From contig JANFNE010000007.1 of assembly GCA_024867545.1 (NCBI GenBank), forward strand, positions 372,001 through 436,000: a stretch of DNA of 64,000 bases, given 5' to 3'. Within the stretch, counting starts at the first letter, position 1. Each line of letters starts with the position of its first letter. The translations under genes were made by a program, and so were the position numbers. The notes beneath the pieces are model-generated. The model searched no databases, was not told the origin of the DNA, and saw only the letters and a program-made list of their open reading frames with translations. The stretch comes from Phytopythium helicoides. Lineage: Eukaryota > Oomycota > Peronosporomycetes > Pythiales > Pythiaceae. Positions 25,577 to 37,300 of this stretch are shown here, piece by piece.

Positions 25577-28500
25577 ATGGCGGACGCGCTGCGCGAGGCG
25601 TCGCCGGCCGCGCCTGGGCGGCTGCGCTCGCTGATCCTGGAGAAGGAGCGCGAGCTGCACGACATCAACGAGTTCCGCATCAAGACGCTGGAGGCGCTGC
25701 TGCGCGACAAGGAGGCGGCGGCGGCGGCGCTCAAGGGCCGGCTGAGCAAGCTGCAGGAGGACTTCACCTACAACCTCAAGGTCGGTGGCTGCGCGGCTGG
25801 TGCTCGCGTTTGGCGGCGACTGACGGGGCTGCAGCTGCTGGAGGGACGGGATGAGGAGCTCGCCATGTACGACGCCAACTTCGCAGCGCTCAAGGCTGCG
25901 CTCAGGGACCGCGAGGCAGAGCTGAGCGAGCTGCAGGCCGCGCACGCGCAGCTGGCGGCCGAGAACAAGCAGGGCCTGGCGCGCGCGAGGGAGCAGGAGG
26001 CTTTCTACCAGCAGAAGCTCAAGGACGCGCGCGCGCAGATGGACGGCGCGCGCTGGGAGTTCGACGGACACGTGCGCAGCCAGCAGGAGGCCGCGGACGC
26101 CGCGAGGAGGCAGCTCGAACGGCAGCTCAGGGAGAAAGAGGACGAGGCGGACGCGCAGCGCAGGGAAATGAGCGAGGCATTCGACGAACTGCTGCGCACA
26201 CGCGCGGCAGAGCACAAGGCCGCGCTGGACGAGCTGCAGGCGGCGAATCGAGAGCTCGAGCTCAAGAGCAAGAGCGCTGCAAGGGAAGTCGACGTGCTCA
26301 ACTCCCGGCTGGACGAGATGAAGCGAAAGTTGGAGCGCGCAACTGACGCAGTCGCTGAACGCGACAAGGAGGTGAAAGCGCTCGAGTGGCAGCTTGCAGA
26401 CACTCGGAGTGCCAAAGATGCTCGAATGAACGACCTTGAAAGCGAGATTGACAAGCTGAAGGAGACCAAGCAAGCGCTGCTGGACGAGTATGAAGCTAAA
26501 ATGGCAGAACTCCTGCAGTCGTTGCATGCTGTCGAGCAAGCGTTTGTACAGCAAAAAACACAGCTAGATGACGAGCTCAAACAAACCGTCAAGCGGAAGG
26601 TAAGAGTGCAACTCCGTGTTGAGAAGACGATGACAAGCTTACATTTGTTGGATTGGTGGTCAACAGGAACAAGAAGCCCAAGCCAACAGTGCAAAACTTG
26701 AAACTAAAATTTCTTCCCTCACGGCAAAGCTTCGAGATGCTGAGGACCGCGGAGATAAACTTGAGGCTGAGCTTAAGCAGACTGCGTGGGAAAAAGACGA
26801 CCTATCGATGGAAAAAGACCGTGAAATTGAGAAGCTCAAAGGTGAACTGCAGGATCTGGACGATCAGCGGCAGGCGGCGATCGCTGAACTGAAGCAGCAG
26901 CTGTGGAGCCAAGACCGCGATGCTGTAACGCTACGAGAAAAGCTCAAGGACGTCACCTCACAACTCCAAATTCAGAAGGAAAAAGAAAAGGTGCAGCGAC
27001 AAGAATTGCTGGATGCAGTTGACAAGCAAGAAGATTTGAGACGCGAAGTGCTAGCTGCTAACCTTCGGTGGGAAAACAAACTTCAGCAGGAAAAGCAGGA
27101 GCTCGAGAATCGCTACGATTTACGAGCAAGAGAGCTACAGCAAGCAAAAGACCGAGCGATTGTGGAAAAGCAGGCTGTTGAGGAGCGCCTTGCCCATGCA
27201 GAAAACGAGCTGCAACAGGCGCGATCAGATCTACGTGCTGCAAAAGCTGATGCGCGCATCAACGCTGCATTTGGAGCGGTAGATGTGAATTTGAAGCAGC
27301 CAACTCCTGTGGGATCCTCGAAGCCGAGTAGGTCACATGAGCATGATGGAGTATCGTCTCCACTCTGGAGTGATGACCAAGGCAATATCTCTCCAGGTAT
27401 AAGCATATCACCGATGCTCATGACAGACAGCCCTACTATCGCACCCAAGTCGAACGGAAATGCAAATAACGGAAGTCCAAACGAGAGTGGTGGTGCATTC
27501 AGTTTGACCTCGGAGCGTCCAAGTGACTTGCAAGCAGAGAATGCCAAGCTACGCGATATGATCCGACAGATGAAAGATGCAATCATTCGGCAAGCCGAAG
27601 ATGCGGGCAGCAGCAGCAGGGGAAACGAAAACAGCACTAATAGCCTGATAGCGTTCCAGCTGGATCAAAGTGAGAAGCGCTGCGCAGAGCTGGAGCAGCA
27701 GCTCCAAGTGATTCAACAGCAGCAGCTCCAAGTGATTCAACAGCAGCAGCTAAAAGGGAAAGACACCATCGAACGCGAGCTTGGCGAGACCGCGCGCGCT
27801 ATACAAGAAAAAGACGCAACAATTGCAGAGATGGAAGCTACGATTGCAAGTTTGACAAAGGAGCTGGAGGTGGATGCAGCTATCAAGAGCGCGCATGCAG
27901 CGTTAGAGGCTCAGAACACAGACTTGAAACGGAAGCTCGCTGCAGCTAACAACGATATTGATCGGCTCGTGCGTGAGCGAGCGCAATTGATGGATTTGAG
28001 TAACCAGCTACGTGCTGACCTGAGAAAGCTGATGAAAAGCGAAGGTGCCGGTTTGAACAGCGCATTAAAGCCTGAATTTGCGGGGAAGAAAGATTACGAA
28101 AATCTGATTGCTGAGCTCACAAGGTCACTCGACGAAGCACGCATTAACAACAAAACGCTCAAGAAAGAACTGCGTCGATTGGTTAAGCTGCAAGTGCAGC
28201 AAGAGCGACATCGAGATGACGCCGATCGAACACAGACTCGAAGAAGACACCCCGACTCCGTGGCTTCGTCATCCTCATCCCTCGAAGACGGTGCAAATCC
28301 GCGGCGGCACACTTCGACATTATCAATGATGAAAAATCTTGACGACGATTTGCTAGTAGCCGACAAGAGGCGGTCAACCGCCACAACTACAACAAGTAGT
28401 ATCAGCCGCAAGTCTTCATCAGCTACAACTGGCGCTGAGTTAGATGCAGAGCTGCTGAACCTGGCACGACACAAGCGGCCCAGTGCCTCCGAATCGACGG

Positions 28501-28979
28501 TACTCCGAGCTCCATCTCGGATAGGGTCTAATCGTCGTTCCGTTCCGCCAAGTATTCCGGAAGATGGCATCGACAACAGCGAGCACGAAAGCAAGCAAGT
28601 GGATCTAAGCAGGCGTGTGGATGCACCTCCACCACCTCCCCTAAGCGCACTTAGCTCACTATTTGGCCGCAATCACGCAGAGGATAGAGGCAGCGGCGGA
28701 CTATTCTCTAGCGATACCCCGTCGGTGGCAGGAACGTCAGCAGCAGGAAATGGTGTGTCAGACGCACGAATGCGGCTTCAGCAAGCCAAAGAAATGCTGA
28801 TACTGTCAGGAAAGAAGGCACCGACCCGAACATCTTCGCTTGCAACACGAAGCAGCGACCGAGAGACTACGAGCCAGCGCGATGTCATCAACAAGATGAA
28901 GGAACTACAGTCCAAGCGCGCCGAGATGGCGAGCGAGCGGAAGCGGGTACGCAACTACAGCCTTGCGCCGGGACAGTAA
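25577..28979 (+). CDS. CCDC57-like coiled-coil protein (1093 aa)
   Basis: Exons 25577-25780, 25835-26599, 26667-28979; total 3282 nt. The first intron is 54 nt and in frame, so the unspliced frame also reads through. The spliced N-terminus carries [20 protein letters not shown] followed by [11 protein letters not shown]. This strongly resembles the start of animal CCDC57 (LQEDF-YNL-LLEERD-EL-YD), a centriole/microtubule-associated protein involved in cilium formation. Residues about 60-550 are almost continuous heptad coiled coil. The C-terminal half is Ser/Arg-rich and disordered, with a late helix ([16 protein letters not shown]). Oomycete zoospores are flagellated, so a basal-body role is plausible. 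A 27-bp duplication at about 27700-27752 gives LQVIQQQQ twice. Confidence 0.85.
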
Positions 28980-29092
28980 AGACAAACGCAATAGCCGTGT
29001 GTAATGTTTGCTAGCACCCTCGTGTCCTCCTCTGATAGCTCGCTCTCGATTGAAGCTTCTGCTGGTTAGTAGCCATCCCTGCGCATCACAAT

Positions 29093-30162
<1,070 letters not shown>

Positions 30163-30382
30163 GGTCCTTCAGGGTTCTTTAGGGGGCTCTTTGGAAATGC
30201 AGGATTTTCCCATGGCGGAGGTGACTCCTGGGGAGTCAAAAGAGGGGAGTGGCATTGAAAAAAGGGAAGGAAGATGGAGTTGACATGTGAAAGGCAGAGC
30301 GCAAAAACGCTAATTGTGGACTGCGAGAGCCCAATTGTGGGCTGCAAGAATCGCCCACTTCCACTCACGACGTCGTGACGGT

Positions 30383-32814
30383 ATGGACCTCAGCGAAAAT
30401 AAAAGACAACTCTCGCTGGCAGAGAAGCTTGGTCTCACTTTGGTTGCGACCGTCGCGACATTATGTCTAGTGTGGACGATTGGGCTCATGCTCCTCACGG
30501 TCTCTCCCAATGCCACAGTCAACTGGATCATGAACACCGAGACTTTCGACGATGGCACGTTCTGGCGATTCATTGACCCGCCAGTCGAAACACTGCTGCT
30601 CGGACTGGGAGGTCTCAGCTTTATTGCGCTCGGCTACTTGTACATCATCGCTCGAGTGACGGTCTTCTCCAAGTGGCAGTTCACTGCCTGGTCCACAAGA
30701 CACATCTCGTTCAAGACCCAGATGCGGTCTTCTCGTCATAGCATTACCAAAATCGCGGTCGTCAACAAGGGTGTCTCTACGAGTTCGAATAACATAGGAC
30801 CAAGCAAGACTTTGAGAGATACGTCGAGTAAAACCTTGCGTATGGTACAAGTGAGCGAAGGAAAGAGGAAACTAGTGGTGCGTGTTGAACTTCCGCATGT
30901 CAGCACATATCCAACATACTAACACCAGTAACAACAGGATCTTTTGTTGAAGTTGCTTGACTTCGTCGTGCATTTCATTTTGCTGTCAGACATGATGGAG
31001 AAAGGACTCCCTGTCGAAGTAGTTGCACCGTTCACAGCTATCATCACTATGAACTCTTCGCTCTCGAGCTTGTTCATCGCTGTTCCTCGTCTCCAATCTG
31101 GTCTAGTCGTTGTGATCCTCGATACGATGTACGTGCTCATCTTCGTAGCTAACCTCTTATCCTTTTGCAGCACACCTAATGAAAATGCTGTCGCAGGTTC
31201 GACATCTTGGTTTCTGTCGGACTCCCAGTACTCATCGTGACATATTGCATGAGCACGTTCTCTTTCGACAGACAGAAATTCGATATCATCAAACAAGTGT
31301 TTCCACCAGGATGGTTTGAAACTAATGCTAGTATCAACGCCGACCCAGTCCAGCCTCAAATCATTCGAACGGCTTTCAACTCGCTTCGAATCCACTCAGT
31401 CATGACATTGTTCGCTCGGGTCGGGAACAACTTCTCACTTTGTCGCAGATTCTACCAACTAGCTGCATTAATCAAGAACCCTGCCATCCGTCATCACACC
31501 ATCTATCCCAAGAACAAGGTCGTTGCAGCTTTGTTGGTCATCTTCGCAGTGTTCACAGTGATTTTCGTTGAAGAAAGCGTCCGAACATCTCGCACTGCAT
31601 GCCGACCTCACCCCGAGTGTGTCGAAAACGTTTGGCGATGGCTCCAGCTCCGCGATAATGACCTCGACCAGTGTCCATGCCTTACCATGGTCGACGAAGA
31701 GCCTCGCATCAAAACCTTCGACGAATGGATGGATCCCGTGGATGTGACCAAGAAGCTCTCGCAGCTCGCTCGCTCAGGAGATTTACAAATGATCAGTCTA
31801 CTAAACCGAAAGCTGGTCAGTTTTCCTGATGAGCTACAGCGATGCACGAGACTCAAACACATGTACGTGTCTTTATACGACTGCCACCATCGTCTCCAGA
31901 TGAAGAGAGCTAACTAAGGACATTGCTGCACAGATCGCTGGTATATACTCATACGACTACACTCCCGACATGGGCAAAGGGATTCACGGAACTGGAGTAC
32001 CTGTGAGTTATGGCGTTATGCCATTGTAGAACCTGTGACTCGAGTGTTGTGACTAATATGCACTTTGGTGTTGGTTTTGATCAGCCACATTGAAGGGAAA
32101 CCCGGTATTGCGACTCTAATCACTTTACCTGATGACATTTTTGATGAGATGGAAGTACTCACATTCCTCCACCTCGGTTCACACTTGATGACAAAGATTC
32201 CTCGTCTTAGCGGTTTGGGAAATCTCAAGTATCTCCTCATCGGGTTCTTCCTGTTACTTCAAGAACTACCGAGCTTTGACGGTCTCCACAGCCTTGAACG
32301 GCTCTCCATCCCTATCATCCCCCTCGTTGACAATGTGCCAGATATGTCCCCACTTGTGAACCTGAAAGCGTTTGTGACAGCCGATCGCGGCATGTTTTGC
32401 TGCAATGGGTTTCTAGGCGAGTGCGATCTGACGAATTCGTTGTGTGCCGCCCATTTGCTCTGGCATTTACCCCCAGCGACGTGCCTTTCACCCAATCGGA
32501 CATCCAAGGTTGCAACACCTGCCACGCTTGCCATGTTTGCAAAGTTCCCTCGGACTGTTTGTGCTGATCAGGCGTTGACACCGGCAACTACGAACAATTT
32601 ACCTTCCCTTGAGACCACTGATGAGTGCGGGGGCGTCATGTATCGGCAGTGCACAATGCCTGGTGGAGGGGAAGGGATGTGCTACAACACTCGGCTGATG
32701 GCGATCTGCTGTGATCCTAGTCCCTTCCCCATGGAAACGAGACGGCGGGAAATCGCAGCGGGTGTTGGCGAGCCGTGTGATCCCCAGTACGAATCCTGGC
32801 TCGGCTGCAAGTAG
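30383..32814 (+). CDS. Multipass membrane LRR protein with WLGC C-terminus, copy A (716 aa)
   Basis: Exons 30383-30877, 30938-31128, 31197-31862, 31934-32002, 32085-32814; 2151 nt. The N-terminal half has about six membrane segments (LTLVATVATLCLVWTIGLML; LLLGLGGLSFIALGYLYII; VSVGLPVLIVTYCM; VVAALLVIFAVFTVIFVEES). A soluble region begins at RPHPECVENVWRWLQL. Leucine-rich repeats follow: LPDDIFDEMEVLTFLHLG, IPRLSGLGNLKYLLIG, LPSFDGLHSLERLSI. A cysteine-rich tail ends ESWLGCK, which I recall as the WLGC domain of oomycete annotations. Likely an oomycete-specific surface receptor or scaffold; no ligand is known to me. Complete and unbroken. Confidence 0.87.
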
Positions 32815-32986
32815 AAGAGTCGCATGTATAGACACCAACATCAAGGTGAAGATCGCAATAAACATTTCCTCACGCACTCTTCACTTCTATTCTGTCCGAA
32901 TTGAATCAACCATCCCAATCCGGTTGCGCAGCGTCACCATGGCGAACGATGAAACGGCCGCATGACCCGACTCGACACCACTCCGG

Positions 32987-34202
32987 TCACGCGGCCGTGG
33001 CTCGCTTCTCGAGCTCCAGCAGCGCGGTCTCTATCCGCCGCGTGATGGCCGAGTAGAGCGCTTTCTCCTTCTGCTGGGTTAGCCAGCCGGCAGCTCCATC
33101 GCGGCCAGCCACACGGTCGCTCGCAAACTTCTCAAACAGGTCGTCGAACGAGATGGGCTCGCCCACGACCACGCGGATGTCCTGGCCCGTCTTGGGAATG
33201 ACCGAGATGAGCTGGTTACGCTCGTTCTGCGGCATGATGCGCTCCATGTTGGCCGAGTAGAAGGGCACGACCACCGGCCGCTGCGTCGCGCGAGCGATGA
33301 GCTTGCCCACTCCCCACTTGAGCCGTCCGATCTGCTCGCGAGCCGGACTCGGGCGTCCTCCCAGTGCTGTTCCAGTGGTCCAGAAGCACACGTTAGCATC
33401 TTGAGCTCGTCCGCCACCAACACCACTCGGACGCACGCTCGTGCTGCTCAATCTTTCCCTCCGGGAAGATGTGGATCCAGCGGCCCTGCTCCACCTTGTC
33501 AAAGATGTCCTCGAGCATCTGCCAGCGGGGAAACTCGGTCAGCCACTCGTCCACTGGGATTGCAGTCGGCAGCGTCGCCTACTGGGTGGTCGATGCCCGC
33601 GCCGCGCTTGATGGGGAGCGTCTTGGCGCCGAAGAAGAGCGCCGAGAGCAAGCGGCCCTTGGTGTAGCAGTACTCTTGGCTGCCGTCCACATACATCCGC
33701 AAGTCAGTCGTCCGCTCGTCCACAGCACGTCCGCAGACTTCGGCGACGCACCTGCACAGGCTCCAGCGGCCGTTCCAGGGCAGCGAGAACCTCCATGGCA
33801 TCATGCTGCGTGCACACGAGCGTTAGCGGCGTGCGCTCGCCGTCCCCCCATGCCGTCCACGTACTTGGCGATGACGCCCGGGTCGTCCACGGTGGCCGAG
33901 TGGTTGGAGACCGTGATGAGCGCCGTGCCCTCCGGCAGCGCGTCCAGCGCGTCCACGAGCGCGTCCACGCCCTCGACCTCGGTGCGGTTGAGCGTCGACA
34001 GGTAGAACTTGGACACGAGCGTGGCGGACGCGAACACGGGCGCGCGCGCCACGTCGTGCAGCCACTCGGGGAACACCTGCGGCCGCCGCGCGCGCGCGTA
34101 CGACCCGTCGCCGGCGTCGCCCACCGGCGCGTCCACGTAGAGCGCGAACGCGCTGGCGCCGGTCGCGGCCGCCAGCGCCTGCAGCGCGCGCCTGGCGGTC
34201 AT
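32987..34202 (-). CDS. TAZ: Tafazzin-family phospholipid acyltransferase (316 aa)
   Basis: Five exons: 34202-33865, 33805-33752, 33679-33583, 33518-33437, 33366-32987; introns 59-72 nt; sum 951 nt. The acyltransferase block I is NHSATVDD at residues 100-107, matching the NHxxxxDD of tafazzins. It is followed by CYTKGRLLSALFFGAK and then block III FPEGK (about 181-185) in WIHIFPEGKIEQH. Further matches are LKWGVGKLIA and IPKTGQDIRVVVGEPI. Tafazzin remodels mitochondrial cardiolipin by CoA-independent transacylation. The heavily split structure hides the protein from single-frame reading. It is divergent from the giant WW gene, with 182 bp between starts. Confidence 0.93.
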
Positions 34203-34384
34203 GAGGACGCGGATGTGACTGCGGACGCGGCTGTGGACGCGGACGCGGCTGCGGATGCGGACGTGGCGCCTTTGCGGCCGAAAGCCGTCGAAAGCTGTTG
34301 TTGGATGACGACACGGGAAGGATCCGCCGTGTGGGCCACACTGCGGACGGCTTGAAGCGGCGCGTCCGCAGCGTCAACGCGGCC
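34203..34384. promoter_or_regulatory. Compact bidirectional promoter with GCGGAC-rich repeat
   Basis: 182 bp between the ATGs of tafazzin (minus) and the WW/armadillo gene (plus). The left part (about 34203-34268) is built of imperfect hexamers GCGGAC/GCGGCT/GCGGAT; the same hexamer is frequent in the start of the plus-strand gene. Confidence 0.55.
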
Positions 34385-37300
34385 ATGGATGACGCGGACG
34401 GCCATGCGGACGGCCGCGCGGACGCTGCGGCCGAGTGCGCGGCCGCGGTGGACGCGCAGTGCGCGGCGCTGGAGGCGGCGGTGGGCCGCGCGCTGGAGCG
34501 GCTGGACGCGCGGCTGCGGACGCAGGAGGCCGCCGTCCGCGCGGCCCAGCGCGACCACAGCCAGACGGTCCACAAGCTGCGGACGGGCCGCGCGGACGCG
34601 GACGAGCAGCTGCGGACCGTCCGCAGGCAGCGGCAGCGCGAGCAGCAGGAGGCGCGCGAGGACAAGCAGTGGCTCGCGGGCGTGTGGCCGGCAGGCGTGC
34701 CGCTGCCCACGATGCTGCAGCCGTTCGCGGCCGTCCACAGCGCGGACGACGGCGCGCGGGTCGCGGACGTTGCGGACGACCACAAGCGGCGGCGGATGGA
34801 GGCCATGGTCAACCGCAGAGTGCAGCGCGAGCGCGTGGTCCAGCGGATGGAGGCGGCCGCAATGTGGACGGTCGTGGTCCCGCCTGTGGACGGCGTGGAC
34901 GGCATGGACGCGCAGCCGTACTACGTCCACACGGCCACAGGTGAGACCTCGTGGGACGCGCCAGCCGCCATGTTCTACGAGCCTCCTGAGGGCTGGGACG
35001 CCGAGCGTATGGACTGGCACCCGTCGTGGCCACTGGAGCGCTTCTATCCGCCTGCGGACGAGCCCTCGACGGATCGTGAGGACGAGGACGAAGATGCGGA
35101 CGATGCGGACGACGCCATGGACGATGAGGCTGTGGACGAAGATGCGGACGACGCTGCCGCAGATCCCGTGCAGCTTCGACGAGAGATGGAGCGAGCTCTG
35201 GCTGCGCACGAGCAGCTCACCACTCAGCTGGCGGACAGCAAAGCCAAGCAGCGCACGCTCGCTCTCCAGCTGCTCAATGCCAGCCGCGAGGCGTTCGAGA
35301 ACGAGAAAGAGGCGATCGCGGCCGAGGACAAGAAGGTCAAGGACGGCGAGCGCGCTAGGAGGAAGGTCGAGGCCCAGGAACAGGCAGCAGCCAGAGCCAA
35401 AGAGGCCGCAGCCGAGCGGAGGCGGCTTGAGGCCGAGAACCCGGGACAGCAGTTCGCCAAGTATGCGCGCGACTCGGTAACAAACAAGGGGCTGACGCTT
35501 GCCAAGGACGACAACGCGCTCGAAAAGGAGCTGGAAGCGTTTGCAGCCGAGCAAAGGGCCGACCGGGCGTACTTGACGTCTCCAGTAGCTGTCGATGGAC
35601 GTGCACGCGCCCACAAGCGCGCAGACGATGAGTACGCGCACATGAAGATGCTGGAGAGTGAGGTGCAGAAGCAGGAGCAGCTCGAGTTTGACCTGCTCGA
35701 GAAAACTTCATTGAGAGTGGAAGAAACCACCACCAAGAGCGAGGAGCTCCAGGCGCTAGCAGAGGAAATTCGGACGCAACGGGCTGTAATCGCGGAGGAG
35801 CTAGCAGCCGTTGCACACACCATCACACGGCTGGAGTTGCCTTTGGAGCCTCCATCCATTGAGCGACCGACCTCCGAGGAGTTGAGACGGGCGGAAGAGC
35901 GTTTCATCACTGTGGAATCACAAGATGAACAAGATTTAGATGAAGATGACAACAATGAAACACCGAAAGACGACGTAAGAGAATCAGACTCTTTACCTAA
36001 AGTAGACCCCGCAGCGATGAACGCAGAAGAGCGAGAGCTGGTTCAACTCAAGGCTTTTGTGGACGCGGAAACCCGATGGAGGTTGTGGGAAAAAGAAGAA
36101 GCGATGCGAGTTGAGGAATTGCTGGCAGCCCAGACTCGAAGTCATTCTTTGACGACAAGCGACCGTAGTCTGGCGGTGGACTTGGCGATGTGCGAAGCAG
36201 ACGAAATCTTCTTTGGCAAATTGAAAGAGCTTGAGAAAGCGGGTAACACACGCATGTGGACCAATCAAGCGGACGCTCAGGTCGAGCGCGCGCGATTCAT
36301 GATAGAACGGGCAGCTCGCGAAGAATCAGAGTATCAACTCCAAGACCGCGTCGCGGAACTTCAGGTTTTGCTAGAAGAGGCCCGCCGGCTGCCTTTGCGA
36401 GCGTTGAATGCGGTGCATCGCTTGGAATTAGAGAGGGAATCAGATCAACACGTAGCAGAGCTAACAGAGAAGTTAGGGGATGCGAATAGGCAGCTTGACA
36501 AAGAGAAACAGGCGCGAAAACTTTTGCAGAAGCTCGAACTGAGATCAACTGAGTACTTTGGCCGCAAGCTCGACGAAGAAGCAGCTCTCTTTCAAGATAA
36601 GCAGGCGTTGTGGGATTTTTCGGCTCGCCTCGTAGACGAAATACAAGCTGACCGATTGATCATCGCACGACTGTACGAGCTTATGGACTCGGCAGATTCA
36701 ACTGATAGGAACGAGGAACAGATGCAAATAACACTTGTAAATGATGCATCGAGCGCATTCGAAATCAAGCTCCAGCTTCTACAGCACGTGAGGGAGTTCC
36801 TGCTTGGTAGCTACGAGCGCGATGCGCGTTGGCGAGAGCTTGCAGCAATGACATTGATTCCAGATTCCACATCTGCCGAGTGGATGACTGCAGCACAAAA
36901 TGCCCGCCATGGTAAAATGTTGGCAACTCTAGCAGAACAGCACGCTGAGCGAGAGGCTGAGCTACAGCGCGAACTCAAACTCCGAGCAAGAATTGAAGAG
37001 CAGTTGCACTCCGAGCTTGTACGAGCATCTTCTAAAGCGGATCGGCAGCGAGCTGAATTCGAAGATGCGTTTGCATGCGTCCACACTCAGACGCAAGCCG
37101 CATTAGCGGAGCTTCAACAAGAGATCTGCGCTCTGAAAGCTGAGCTAACAGATGAGCGTTCGAGATTCAACGAAGACAAGCAACGACTAATTACACACCA
37201 CGATCAAGTACGGCTGGAGCTGGAAATGAGAAATCGTGCCCTAGAGCGAGTCAATGAGGATCAACGCCACTGGCTGACTGCTGCCAAGCGTGAGCTTACA

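Noticed and set aside
34298..34384. 29-codon upstream extension of the giant WW protein
   Set aside because: It begins on TTG; the first ATG in frame is 34385.
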